A stretch of DNA of 64,000 nt from Mucilaginibacter yixingensis (GTDB taxonomy: Bacteria > Bacteroidota > Bacteroidia > Sphingobacteriales > Sphingobacteriaceae): positions 2,852,001 through 2,916,000 of the forward strand of contig NZ_CP160205.1 in assembly GCF_041080815.1 (NCBI RefSeq), read 5' to 3'. A program made the position numbers and the translations under genes. Positions 18,906-28,197 of the stretch are shown piece by piece (the stretch's first letter is position 1; every line of letters begins with the position of its first letter). Under the pieces are notes generated by a model that was not told the origin of the DNA, ran no database searches, and worked only from the letters and a program-made list of their open reading frames with translations.

Positions 18906-21328
18906 TTGCCGCCACCGGTGCCTATACGGTTTTGTTCGTCGGTATCGCCGCTTATGTGCCGTCTGCGCGCTTTAACGCTACGCTTACCAAAGTAATAAGT
19001 TAAGCTACCGGTATAATAACGGGTTTCTCTTTTATCCAGACCTATCAAATCAAGATTCATGTACTGGCTCACATACCTATCCCGGCGTGTATTAAAGATA
19101 TCATTAACAGCAAGATTGACAGACAGCCTGTTGCCCAATATTTTCTTGCTTGCAGTTAAATTGGTATAATAAGATGACCGGTAATAGTAAATGGCATAAT
19201 AGGTAGGCGCCTCATAAAAATTAAGCAGGTTGATACCAAAACCATCCGGCAGCATAAACTGGCTATTAAGCTTAAAGATGCCGTCAAAAGCGCCACGATT
19301 TAGCTGTCCTTCGTAGTCTTTATAACGCTGATAGCTGGTGTTTACATCAAAATTGATATTCCACCACTCGGCCACGCTTGCAGCCACATTAAAATGCAAG
19401 CCGTAGGTAACGGCGCTTTTAAGATTTTGGCGTGTGGTTACAAATATCTTGGTAGCATTATCCTGCTGAAAATAGGTAAAGCCAGAAAAACCAGATATAT
19501 CCATAAAATACAGCTCCGTATTTAATATACCGCGGTAGTTGTGCGTCAACTGCAGTAAGTTCTCATATGAAGGTCTCAAAAATGGGTTGCCCTGTCGATA
19601 GTTGTATTTATCCTGAAAAAAAATGATCGGATTCAAATCATCGTAAGATGGCTGATAGGTACGCCGCCCGTAGTTAAATGAAATACGGTTATCGTCATCG
19701 GCCCGGTAGTCCAGCTGTAGTTGCGGATAAAAGTTTACGTAATCTCTTACTACGTCCTCCTGCTGGTAATACGAGTTACCATCAGAGTGTGTATATTCTC
19801 CACGAATACCGGCCATAAACCCAAGCTTATCAGTAAACCGCCCTGTGTAGTTCACATAGGCACTATTCAGGTTCTCGTGATAAAGAAAAAAACTGGATAG
19901 TGTGTCGGGCACATAGGTATCGCCCACCTTGTCTTCAAAACTTTGCGTGTTATTGCTTTTTACATAGCTGGTTTTCAAGCCGGCTTCCAGCTTTGCTTTG
20001 CCAATGGGCTTTACATAGTCAAGCTTGGCGCTAAGAATATCATATCTTACAGGCACATAATTATGATATTGCTGACTAGCATTTTTTGCTTTCATGCGGC
20101 TATTGACAAACATAGTTGTTAAATACTCGTCAAAAGCGCGATTGTAAGCTGTATAATCTACGTCTGCACTGATGGTTTGGTTAGTATGACCAAGTGTACC
20201 GTTATAATTGATATTATAATTAGTTTGATTAATATGCCGCCATTGTGATGACGTGGTGAGCAGCGTACTATCCAGATTGCCGTTCCTGATAAAATCGAGC
20301 GAGTTGCGTTTCTCCAGATCTATCCGCTGAAACACCCCCATAAATAAAAATCCCAGCGTATGCAGCGAGTCAATGAAGATGTCTCCGCTCAGATTTACTG
20401 TCGGGTTTTTGCTGCTGCCCACATTGTAATAGGTAGAATAAATATCGGTATTACCAGGCAGGTAACGGTCTGTATTAATGGTATGATCGCTTTTGTTCCT
20501 ACCCGAAGAAAAACTACCGGCTATATTTACTTTCTTGGTTCGATAGTTAAGGCTCAGCCCCTCGTTGTATTTATAAAAATTACCATATCCGCCTCCGGCC
20601 GTTAAATTGCCGTTTAAGCCAACATCTTTACCTTTTCTTGTTATGATATTGATAACACCGCCTGTCCCCGTAGCATCATACTTGGCAGAAGGATTACCAA
20701 TCAGTTCTATCAGTTCCACATTATCGCTAGCTATGCTGCGCAGCATTGTTTGTACATCACCCTGCGATAATTGTGTGGCCCTGCCGTTTATCATAATGAG
20801 CGGTGGCTGCCCTCCTTTAAAAGTCAATTCGTCATTACTGCTAACTTTAATGCCAGGCGCCGCCGAAAGCACGTCCAATACACTGGTACCGCTGGGCGAA
20901 ATTCCTTTGGCAACATTTATTACAACTTTATCAATTTTATTTTCAATCAACGTGTGCCTGGTAGCCACCTTTACTTCTTTCAATAAGGTATTTTTCGATA
21001 TGAGGTTGATGGGCGGTAACGTGACAATCTCGCCTGCGGCTACGCTAAAAGTATCGGTCTGAAATTCTTCGTAATTAAATTTACTGGCCGATATATAGTA
21101 TGATCCGGGTGGAATATGGTCAAAACGGTAATAGCCTTTTTTATCAGAATGGGTTTTATCTGCCATCACAGCATCGCGCACGTTCATCAGCGTTATGGCA
21201 GCATCTTCTGCATAAGCGTGATTTTCAACGTAAACCATACCATGAAGGTTGGGTGTCCTGCCCTGGGCTTGTGTGTTTTTATAAAAAAAACATAAAGCAC
21301 AAAAAAGCAGACAGACAAATAATCTCAT
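18902..21328 (-). CDS. outer-membrane beta-barrel protein with carboxypeptidase-like N-domain and plug
   Basis: An 808-residue TonB-receptor-like protein. A signal peptide is followed by a carboxypeptidase-regulatory-like beta-sandwich (about 27-110, with GYYRFDHIPPGSYYISASK), a plug-like region (about 125-235, with VLDVLSAAPGIKV, MINGRATQLS and YDATGTGGVINIITRKG), and then a long beta-barrel rich in aromatic and polar residues. This architecture is common in Bacteroidota, often without a neighbouring SusD, and none is present here. The C-terminal tail is short, basic and unusual (KRSVKARRRHISGDTDEQN) after the last strand. The ligand is unknown. Confidence 0.85.
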   Translation of the reverse strand: MRLFVCLLFCALCFFYKNTQAQGRTPNLHGMVYVENHAYAEDAAITLMNVRDAVMADKTHSDKKGYYRFDHIPPGSYYISASKFNYEEFQTDTFSVAAGEIVTLPPINLISKNTLLKEVKVATRHTLIENKIDKVVINVAKGISPSGTSVLDVLSAAPGIKVSSNDELTFKGGQPPLIMINGRATQLSQGDVQTMLRSIASDNVELIELIGNPSAKYDATGTGGVINIITRKGKDVGLNGNLTAGGGYGNFYKYNEGLSLNYRTKKVNIAGSFSSGRNKSDHTINTDRYLPGNTDIYSTYYNVGSSKNPTVNLSGDIFIDSLHTLGFLFMGVFQRIDLEKRNSLDFIRNGNLDSTLLTTSSQWRHINQTNYNINYNGTLGHTNQTISADVDYTAYNRAFDEYLTTMFVNSRMKAKNASQQYHNYVPVRYDILSAKLDYVKPIGKAKLEAGLKTSYVKSNNTQSFEDKVGDTYVPDTLSSFFLYHENLNSAYVNYTGRFTDKLGFMAGIRGEYTHSDGNSYYQQEDVVRDYVNFYPQLQLDYRADDDNRISFNYGRRTYQPSYDDLNPIIFFQDKYNYRQGNPFLRPSYENLLQLTHNYRGILNTELYFMDISGFSGFTYFQQDNATKIFVTTRQNLKSAVTYGLHFNVAASVAEWWNINFDVNTSYQRYKDYEGQLNRGAFDGIFKLNSQFMLPDGFGINLLNFYEAPTYYAIYYYRSSYYTNLTASKKILGNRLSVNLAVNDIFNTRRDRYVSQYMNLDLIGLDKRETRYYTGSLTYYFGKRSVKARRRHISGDTDEQNRIGTGGGN

Positions 21329-21513
21329 TAACCGGAAGCGTAGAATTTAAACTATAAAATATTTTTTTAAGTTAAATACAGCACAATGAAAGCGCTAAAC
21401 CATATCAAATACAAACCTGTTGTACGGTGCAAAATATTAAAAGTTATCAAAACATATATTTTTTTGCATAGAAAACGCCATTATTAACCGTAACGGCATT
21501 CGGGATTTATTTA

Positions 21514-21531
21514 TAAGTTTGCTGGCAAACT
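21514..21531 (+). promoter_or_regulatory. -7 box (TAAGTTTG) overlapped by a perfect palindrome
   Basis: TAAGTTTG (21514-21521) matches TAnnTTTG and lies 20 bp before the ATG at 21542. A perfect inverted repeat AGTTTGC-tg-GCAAACT (21516-21531) overlaps it. A regulator bound there would block the -7 box. No clear -33 TTG is seen. Confidence 0.4.
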
Positions 21532-21541
21532 TTGGTGTCTG

Positions 21542-22822
21542 ATGAAAAGATTCATTATTGTATTTATACTCGTATTTTCAATTTCTGCAAGTTACGCGCA
21601 AACAGAACCTGTTAATTATAAAGCAACCATCAATCAATTCAAAACATTTTATAACAGCAATAAACCCGATAGCATTTACAAGCACCTCGGGCCAGAAATG
21701 CGCAAAGAATTGAGTGAGGCTGATTTCAAATCAACCAGCGGGCAATTAAAAGCTCAACTAGGGCCTTTAATGGAAACTACCTTTCAGGAAATGAGCGGCA
21801 CTGTTGCTACTTATAACGCCGTATTTGAAAAAGGATCGCTGGTATTAAGATTACAACTAAATAAAGACAACCAGATTGCCGGCTTACTAATGCAGCCGGT
21901 AGCAAACAAGCCCGTAGCGTTGGCTGATGATCCGTCGCTGATTGAAACCCCGGTTTCGCAAAAAATACTTTCAGGCAGTATATCGGGCACTTTAACCATG
22001 CCTAAAAATGCAAATGGTAAAATACCTGTAGTACTTATTATAGCCGGCTCCGGCCCAACCGATAGAGATGGCAATAACGGAAACACCATCCATGCCAATA
22101 CCTATAAAATGTTGGCTACTGCTTTGGGCAAAAGTGGCATTGCCTCGTTACGGTATGACAAACGGATGGTAGGCAAAAGCATCAGCTCTATTAAAGAGAA
22201 AGAGCTGCACTTTGATGATTATATTGATGATGCCATTGCTCTTATTAACCTGCTGCATGATGATCAGCGTTTTTCAAAAGTAATTGTGCTTGGCCATAGC
22301 GAAGGATCGCTGGTGGGTATGATTGCCGCATTTGATCAACCTGTTAATGCATTTATCTCGGTATCAGGTACGGCCCAAACGGCCGACAAGATTATCACCG
22401 AGCAATTGAAAAACTCGCCTGACTATAGCCGTAACGGCATGCGCTCAATACTCGATAGTTTAAGAAAAGGAAAATTCACAGATCAGGTAGATCCATCGCT
22501 ATACGCGTTGGCGCGTCCAAGTGTACAACCCTACCTGCTATCTTGGATGTTTCGCGACCCGGCAAGAGAGCTTCATAAGCTAAAAATACCGGTTTTGGTT
22601 TTACAGGGAACCAGCGATTTACAGGTACCCACTACAGATGCTGAAAAGCTAAAAAAAGCCAAATCAGACGCTGTGCTTACTATTATCCCCAACATGAACT
22701 ACGTATTAAAAGATGCGCCGGTTGATAGGGATAAAAACATGGAAACCTATAGCGACCCGGCCCTACCACTTAAACCAGAATTGGTAACGGCTATAACTGG
22801 GTTTATTGAAAAATTGAAGTAA
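21542..22822 (+). CDS. secreted alpha/beta-hydrolase with N-terminal DUF3887-like domain
   Basis: A 426-residue exported protein. The signal peptide MKRFIIVFILVFSISASYAQ is followed by a small DUF3887-like domain (about 25-125), then a serine-hydrolase domain with the oxyanion-side segment IAGSGPTDRDGN and nucleophile S253 in GHSEGS. LVLQGTSDLQVP holds the likely acid Asp. The histidine is not obvious: the last segment reads IIPNMNYVLKDAP, where relatives usually have NH. This may mean an altered triad or a different position. Substrate unknown; esterase or peptidase-like. Confidence 0.82.
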   Translation: MKRFIIVFILVFSISASYAQTEPVNYKATINQFKTFYNSNKPDSIYKHLGPEMRKELSEADFKSTSGQLKAQLGPLMETTFQEMSGTVATYNAVFEKGSLVLRLQLNKDNQIAGLLMQPVANKPVALADDPSLIETPVSQKILSGSISGTLTMPKNANGKIPVVLIIAGSGPTDRDGNNGNTIHANTYKMLATALGKSGIASLRYDKRMVGKSISSIKEKELHFDDYIDDAIALINLLHDDQRFSKVIVLGHSEGSLVGMIAAFDQPVNAFISVSGTAQTADKIITEQLKNSPDYSRNGMRSILDSLRKGKFTDQVDPSLYALARPSVQPYLLSWMFRDPARELHKLKIPVLVLQGTSDLQVPTTDAEKLKKAKSDAVLTIIPNMNYVLKDAPVDRDKNMETYSDPALPLKPELVTAITGFIEKLK

Positions 22823-22837
22823 AAGAAATACTGTTTT

Positions 22838-22922
22838 GTCACCGACGGAAGAGGGATCTTTTCAGTGAGATGAGTGTTGGTATGCCGTCTTCGAAAAGAT
22901 CTCTCCCATTGGTCGGGATGAC
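22838..22922. repeat. intergenic hairpin element, GTCA...ATGAC family (copy B3)
   Basis: Ends GTCACCGACGGAAGAGG and GGTCGGGATGAC, with an inner GATCTTTTC / GAAAAGATC pair. It shares the inner GATCTTTTC core with the copy at 41559. It lies between converging genes, 16 bp after the hydrolase stop. Confidence 0.7.
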
Positions 22923-22933
22923 ATCCAGCTTTC

Positions 22934-23404
22934 TCACCTCCACGCATCCAGCAGTCTTCTGATCACAATAATTTCTGCAGTGTGATAAGCATTGTGATCG
23001 GCTATTTGCAAGGCCTCACGTAATAAGGTTTGGCCGTCACCGTGCTCAAAAGGCTCATGCAGGTCCCCGGCTTTCAGCAGCTTGATAAATTCTTCCAGAT
23101 CTTTATTGATCTGAGCCACGGAGTTATCCCAATCTTCATCGCTTTCGGGGTCAGCGTCTTTAGGCCAGTAATCATCGGGCCATTTTGGTGAACGGTGATT
23201 GGCATCTCTGCTAAACTCCAGCATATCCCATTGGGCAATGCGTATATGCTCCACCAACTGCCAGATAGAATAGGGTAAATCAGCAGGCTTTTTACCACGC
23301 AAATCAGCAGGCAAACCTTCCAGTGCGTCGGTTAAACTGGCGTGTGCCATGCCGCCTCGTAACAACTTTATTAATTCGTCAATCAGTTTATCTTGCTTAT
23401 CCAT
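22934..23404 (-). CDS. DinB-family four-helix protein
   Basis: A 156-residue predicted helical bundle of the DinB/YfiT superfamily. The three metal-binding histidines of the family are in place: H53 in QLVEHIRIAQ, and H137 and H141 in ADHNAYHTAEI. Members bind divalent metal and include thiol transferases and damage-inducible proteins; the role here cannot be stated. Single gene, convergent with the hydrolase. Confidence 0.85.
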   Translation of the reverse strand: MDKQDKLIDELIKLLRGGMAHASLTDALEGLPADLRGKKPADLPYSIWQLVEHIRIAQWDMLEFSRDANHRSPKWPDDYWPKDADPESDEDWDNSVAQINKDLEEFIKLLKAGDLHEPFEHGDGQTLLREALQIADHNAYHTAEIIVIRRLLDAWR

Positions 23405-23514
23405 ATCGGTTTAACAAAAACTGCCTTATTTGGTTGCCTGCATTTTGCAACAAGACGCTTACAAATCCGGCTAAAAAACTTTATGTTTATCTCGAAACTT
23501 AAATATTTTTTCAG

Positions 23515-25287
23515 GTGATCAGAAAACTACTCCCACTGGCATTTGTAATCACTGTCATTTATTCGTGCAAGAAAGACAGCGTTAACCCCGACATGGGCGA
23601 AAAGGATAATACCACGTTCAAGATCTACGAAAACCGTTTCCTTGACGATCTGTGGAAACTTGACCCGGATTGGGCCACGCGCGAGGGATATCATAAATAT
23701 GATAGCTTACTCATTGTGCCCGATGCCAAGCATCGCGATGCCATTATCAACTTCACCCGCAAGCATCTGGATTCGCTATCGGCCTATAATGCTACGCAGT
23801 TAAACGATCTCAATAAGATTGATCATCACCTGATACAGAACCAACTGGAGAAAATGCAGTGGGAGGTACAGCAGGAAAGAGCTTACGAGTGGGATCCAAC
23901 CAGATACAACATTATCGGCTCTTTCGCCTATATTTTGAATGAGCATTATGCCCCGTTGCAAGACCGTCTGCACCATTTTTATCAGAAGATGGAGAACCTG
24001 CCTGAGTATTATAAGGTGGCCGAAAAACAGATTAAAAATCCTGCGCCAGAACTACTGAACCTGGCCGTTAACCAATTAACCGGCGGCGTAAGTGTCATAG
24101 AAAAAGATTTTGCAGACTCGCTCAAGAAAACCAAGATCCCGGCAGAAGAGCAGAAACAAATGCTTACCCGCGCAGAGCTATCAGCTAAAACTATTAAGGA
24201 CTTTGCCGCCTGGCTAAAAGCATTAAAGAATGATAAACCACGCAGCTTCCGCCTGGGCAAACAGCTGTATGATGATAAATTTAAATACGACATCCAATCT
24301 GCAGGCAGTGCACAACAGCTTTTTAACTCGGCTGTAGACCGTTCAAAATATATACACAAAGAAATGGCTAAGCTTACCATTAAGCTGTGGCCAAAATATT
24401 TTGGCACAACACCAATGCCTGCCGATACCATGGCCATGGTGCGGGCTATGATAGATACTATTTCCTCTAAACACGTAGAACCGGGTGAGTTCCAATCGGC
24501 CATTGAGAAACAGCTTCCGCAGTTGGTTAATTTTATCAAAGCCAAGAACCTATTGACGCTCGATCCTTCTAAACCGCTGATTGTGCGTAAAGAGCCTGAT
24601 TATATGGCGGGAGTAGCGGGAGCCTCGGTCACTTCGCCAGGCCCGTATGACAAAACCGGAAATACTTATTTTAATGTGGGCAGCCTATCTGGCTGGCCGG
24701 CAGAGAAAGCTGAAAGCTATCTGCGCGAGTACAACCAGTACACCCTGCAGATCCTCTGCATTCATGAGGCCATCCCTGGCCATTATACACAATTGGTTTA
24801 TGCCAATAAAGCGCCAAGCCTTATCAAATCTGTATTGGGTAACGGCGCTATGATTGAAGGCTGGGCCGTTTATAGCGAACAAATGATGCTGGAGGCCGGC
24901 TATGGCAACAATGAGCCGGAGATGTGGCTAATGTGGTACAAATGGAACCTGCGCTCCGTTGCAAACACCATACTTGATTACGCCGTACACACCGGCAAGG
25001 TAGAAAAAGACGCCGAAGTAAAATTCTTAGTAAACAACGCCTTCCAACAACAGGCTGAAGCCGAAGGCAAATGGACACGCGTAACCGTAAGCAGCGTACA
25101 GCTAACCAGTTACTATGCGGGCTATAAAGAAATTATTGACCTACGCAATGACTATAAAAAAATGATGGGCGATAAATACAGTGTAAAAGAGTTTAACGAG
25201 AAGTTTTTAAGCTTTGGCAGCGTACCGGTAAAATACATCCGCGAGATTATGTTGGCTAAACCCAAGGTTGACGAGAAAAAGCCATAA
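23515..25287 (+). CDS. DUF885-family lipoprotein, putative metallopeptidase
   Basis: A 590-residue outer-envelope lipoprotein starting at GTG. The signal VITVIYSC places the lipidated cysteine at C18. The HEAIPGH motif at 417-423 resembles a zinc HExxH-type site and is diagnostic of DUF885; GWAVYSEQM follows with a likely third ligand Glu. The only nearby upstream ATG (23483) is out of frame, so GTG is the best start. The physiological substrate is unknown. A strong terminator follows. Confidence 0.85.
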   Translation: MIRKLLPLAFVITVIYSCKKDSVNPDMGEKDNTTFKIYENRFLDDLWKLDPDWATREGYHKYDSLLIVPDAKHRDAIINFTRKHLDSLSAYNATQLNDLNKIDHHLIQNQLEKMQWEVQQERAYEWDPTRYNIIGSFAYILNEHYAPLQDRLHHFYQKMENLPEYYKVAEKQIKNPAPELLNLAVNQLTGGVSVIEKDFADSLKKTKIPAEEQKQMLTRAELSAKTIKDFAAWLKALKNDKPRSFRLGKQLYDDKFKYDIQSAGSAQQLFNSAVDRSKYIHKEMAKLTIKLWPKYFGTTPMPADTMAMVRAMIDTISSKHVEPGEFQSAIEKQLPQLVNFIKAKNLLTLDPSKPLIVRKEPDYMAGVAGASVTSPGPYDKTGNTYFNVGSLSGWPAEKAESYLREYNQYTLQILCIHEAIPGHYTQLVYANKAPSLIKSVLGNGAMIEGWAVYSEQMMLEAGYGNNEPEMWLMWYKWNLRSVANTILDYAVHTGKVEKDAEVKFLVNNAFQQQAEAEGKWTRVTVSSVQLTSYYAGYKEIIDLRNDYKKMMGDKYSVKEFNEKFLSFGSVPVKYIREIMLAKPKVDEKKP

Positions 25288-25305
25288 CGCTTAGTAGAAC
25301 CGCAT

Positions 25306-25344
25306 AAAAAAGAAGCGCCCTGAATATCGGGGCGCTTCTTTTTT
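25306..25344. terminator. bidirectional intrinsic terminator
   Basis: Arms AAAAAAGAAGCGCCC / GGGCGCTTCTTTTTT with a 9-base loop, between converging genes. A strong stem with A- and T-runs on both sides. Confidence 0.92.
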
Positions 25345-25346
25345 TA

Positions 25347-25649
25347 TTATCTCCAGAAACCGGCTATCCAAACCCAACCATGGCCTCTGCGTTGCCAATG
25401 ACCATCTACCCAAACAGCTGCCGGACGCGGCGGTGTTGCCCAGTAGCCGCCATGATAAACATAGGTGCGACCACGAGGAACATAATCATCTTCAACCCAC
25501 ACCGCTCTTGGTGATGGCTGTGCCGGACGTACAACTACACGACGCGCCGGGCGACCAATACGTGCCCTAACAACTATCTGCGCTTCGCTAACGTTAACGG
25601 CCAGCGCAATTGCCGCTGCGGCCATTAAACTTTTCCAAACAGTTTTCAT
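25347..25649 (-). CDS. small exported WXXGXW-repeat protein
   Basis: 100 residues starting MKTVWKSLMAAAAIALAV with a clear signal peptide that ends near EAQ. The basic middle (ARIGRPARRVVVRPAQP) is followed by repeated aromatic turns: YHGGYWA, WVDGHWQRRGHGW and WIAGFWR. These match the WXXGXW repeat found in small Bacteroidota and proteobacterial envelope proteins of unknown role. I chose the ATG at 25649 because it places the signal peptide at the N-terminus; the frame is open 45 codons further upstream, but that stretch does not look coding. Confidence 0.75.
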   Translation of the reverse strand: MKTVWKSLMAAAAIALAVNVSEAQIVVRARIGRPARRVVVRPAQPSPRAVWVEDDYVPRGRTYVYHGGYWATPPRPAAVWVDGHWQRRGHGWVWIAGFWR

Positions 25650-25796
25650 AAATAATGTTTTTGTTAAGTATATGTGTATGACAATCCAGACTTTGGAAAG
25701 TTTAAAACCTTCACAACTTTCCTTCTGGCCCTGGCAGCCTCCGTTATACATCTTTAAATATATTTTGCTTTCTTTATGGCGCAAACCATTATCAGC

Positions 25797-26870
25797 ATGA
25801 AGAGATTATCCATCCTGTTTTTCCTGTTCATCTCAGCAACTGCACTAGCGCAGCAAGCCCTGCCTTATAACGATACCCGCATACATTACATGGGGCGTGT
25901 ACAAATGCAAAATGGCAGCGCCGTTCTGTCATGGTCGGGCAACTCTGCTACTATTAACTTTAACGGAACCGGAGCTGATGCCATTCTAAGCGATGAGAAA
26001 GGTGATAACTTTTTGGATGTTATTGTAGATGGTAAAGTAGTTAACGTAATTCATCCCGATACCACCATGATGAAGCGGTACGAGCTGGTAACCGGATTGC
26101 CGGCCGGCAGTCATCAGCTCACCTTATTTAAACGTACCGAGTGGGTTATGGGCAGCACACGTTTATATCAGTTTTTATTAAATAAAGACAGCAAACCACT
26201 GGCTGCGCCTGCCGCTAAAAAGCGTAAGATTGAGTTTTATGGCAACTCCATTACCTGCGCCATGGCGGTAATAGACTCATCGGGCAAGGACCGTGGTACA
26301 GGGCCTTATGAAGATAATTACCAAAGCTATGCCGCTATTACAGCCCGCCATTTTGATGCTGAGTACTCCTGTATTGCCCGCAGTGGCATTGGCGTGATGG
26401 TAAGCTGGTTCCCGCTCATTATGCCCGAGATGTATGATCGTCTAAACCCTGCCGATCCAGGCAGCAAATGGGACTTTAAGAATTACACACCTGATGTAGT
26501 GGTCATCAATCTGTTTCAGAATGATTCATGGCTGGTACACCGTCCAGAGCACGCGGAGTTTAAACATCGCTTTGGCGACAAAGCGCCAGAACCTGCCAAA
26601 ATAGTTTCAGCCTATAAAGATTTTGTAAAAAACATTCGCAGCAAGTACCCTAAAGCTCAAATTATTTGTGCACTGGGTAATATGGACGCTACCCAAAAAG
26701 ACTCGCCATGGCCAGGCTATATCGAGAAAGCAGTGGGCGAGTTAAAAGATACGAAAATCTACACGCATTTCTTTGTTTACAAGAACACACCAGGTCATCC
26801 TAACGTGAAAGAACAACAAGCCATGGCCGATGAGTTGATTGCCTTTATAGATCAGCATATTAAATGGTAA
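25797..26870 (+). CDS. exported CE2-like SGNH esterase, copy 1 (GNS variant)
   Basis: A 357-residue secreted SGNH hydrolase. A signal peptide is followed by an N-terminal jelly-roll domain (about 25-140, with HQLTLFKRTEWV) and an SGNH domain, the layout of CE2 carbohydrate deacetylases. The nucleophile S151 lies in YGNSITC, so the usual Asp of GDS is Asn (N150). The catalytic His is H334 in TPGHPNV, and the block VVINLFQND is present. CE2 enzymes can work as a Ser-His dyad, so activity may be retained. The next gene, 1 bp downstream, is a paralogue. The start at 25797 is preferred to 25776 because the signal peptide begins there. Confidence 0.85.
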   Translation: MKRLSILFFLFISATALAQQALPYNDTRIHYMGRVQMQNGSAVLSWSGNSATINFNGTGADAILSDEKGDNFLDVIVDGKVVNVIHPDTTMMKRYELVTGLPAGSHQLTLFKRTEWVMGSTRLYQFLLNKDSKPLAAPAAKKRKIEFYGNSITCAMAVIDSSGKDRGTGPYEDNYQSYAAITARHFDAEYSCIARSGIGVMVSWFPLIMPEMYDRLNPADPGSKWDFKNYTPDVVVINLFQNDSWLVHRPEHAEFKHRFGDKAPEPAKIVSAYKDFVKNIRSKYPKAQIICALGNMDATQKDSPWPGYIEKAVGELKDTKIYTHFFVYKNTPGHPNVKEQQAMADELIAFIDQHIKW

Positions 26871-26871
26871 T

Positions 26872-27954
26872 ATGAGGAAGCTGATCTTAGCTACGCTACT
26901 GTTCATCCTCAGTTTCAGCACCCGTGCAGATGTTATTGTTAAGGGCGATGATGCGCACATTCATTATATGGGGCGCATTGGCAAGGCTGACGACGCATCG
27001 GTATTGAGCTGGCCGGGCACATCCGCCAGTATCAACTTTACCGGCAGTAGCGTTACCGCCACACTGGAAGATCAGTATGGCGAGAACTACTATAACGTGA
27101 TTGTAGACGGACAGGTAACCAAAGTACTGCACCTCAGCAACATCAAGAAAAGCTACCTCCTGGCCGAGGGATTGTCCACCGGCAGACATCAACTCACCCT
27201 ATTTAAACGTACCGAATGGGTATTTGGCAAAACCCTATTTTACCAGTTTGCCATTGCCGATGGCGGCGAGATCCTTCCCGCTCCTGAAACCAAAAGCTGC
27301 AAAATTGAATACTTTGGCGACTCCATCACCTGCGGTTATGCCGTGGAGGATTCATCCGGTCGCGACAGGGGCATCGGTCAGTTTGAGAATAACTACCTCA
27401 GCTACGCAGCCCTTGTTGCCCGCCATTACAATGCCGAATACAGTTGCATCGCCCGCAGCGGCATTGGTTTAACGTTGAGCTACTATCACCAGATTATGCC
27501 CGAGATGTATCATCTTACCGATGGCGGCGATCCGCAAAGCGAATGGAATTTCAACAAGTTCACGCCCGATATAGTAGTAATCAATTTGTTCCAGAACGAT
27601 GCCGGACTATTTTATCGCTCAGACTTGCCAGAATTTAAGGCCCGCTTCGGTGACGAAGCACCAACGCCCGAAAAGATTATCAAAGCGTACCAGGATTTTA
27701 TCAAACAATTGCGCTCCCAATATCCACAAGCCAGTATTATCTGTACCCTGGGCAGTATGGATGCCGTGCGCACCGGATCGCCCTGGCCAGACTATGTAAA
27801 GAAAGCCGCCGCCGGATTGGGCGATAAAAAGGTATTTGCTTATATCTATAATTACAAAAACACGCCCGGCCACCCTAACGTTGCGCAACAACAAGCCATG
27901 GCCAATCAACTCATTGCGTTTATTGATAAACATGCGCCACTAACCAGCAAGTAA
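26872..27954 (+). CDS. exported CE2-like SGNH esterase, copy 2 (GDS form)
   Basis: A 360-residue tandem paralogue of the preceding gene with the same domain order: signal peptide, jelly-roll domain, SGNH domain. The nucleophile S151 lies in a canonical FGDSITCGYAV, and H334 in TPGHPNV; both fall at exactly the same residue numbers as in copy 1. It starts 1 bp after the stop of copy 1, so they form one transcription unit. Likely removes acetyl groups from extracellular polysaccharide; the specificity cannot be read from sequence. Confidence 0.87.
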   Translation: MRKLILATLLFILSFSTRADVIVKGDDAHIHYMGRIGKADDASVLSWPGTSASINFTGSSVTATLEDQYGENYYNVIVDGQVTKVLHLSNIKKSYLLAEGLSTGRHQLTLFKRTEWVFGKTLFYQFAIADGGEILPAPETKSCKIEYFGDSITCGYAVEDSSGRDRGIGQFENNYLSYAALVARHYNAEYSCIARSGIGLTLSYYHQIMPEMYHLTDGGDPQSEWNFNKFTPDIVVINLFQNDAGLFYRSDLPEFKARFGDEAPTPEKIIKAYQDFIKQLRSQYPQASIICTLGSMDAVRTGSPWPDYVKKAAAGLGDKKVFAYIYNYKNTPGHPNVAQQQAMANQLIAFIDKHAPLTSK

Positions 27955-28054
27955 ACAACAAAGCGCCGCAGCTTTTTGCCACGACGCCGATTTTCACACT
28001 TATGGTTGGTTTACTTGGTTAAGGCCCTTTGTTTATTAGCCATTACGATAACCT

Positions 28055-28148
28055 CCCCTCTTGAGAGGGGGCGCGTTGATTGTGCGGCTGCAGGGGTGTG
28101 TCATTTCGCACGCATAAAGTACACACCCCTGCCCCCTCTCAAGAGGGG
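28055..28148. repeat. intergenic nested hairpin, CCCCTCC family (copy A2)
   Basis: Outer arms CCCCTCTTGAGAGGGG and CCCCTCTCAAGAGGGG, each nearly palindromic, enclose a second perfect 12-bp pair GCAGGGGTGTGT / ACACACCCCTGC. A further GGGAGGGGTTTTTA abuts the ppsA stop at 28198. It lies between converging genes and may work as a terminator for both. Confidence 0.8.
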
Positions 28149-28197
28149 AATCGCTCCTTTCCTGGCTCTTCTCAATACATGACGCCGGGAGGGGTTT

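Noticed and set aside
24009..24545. 178-codon open frame on the minus strand
   Set aside because: Antisense shadow of the DUF885 gene, with a Ser/Leu-rich composition typical of antisense frames.
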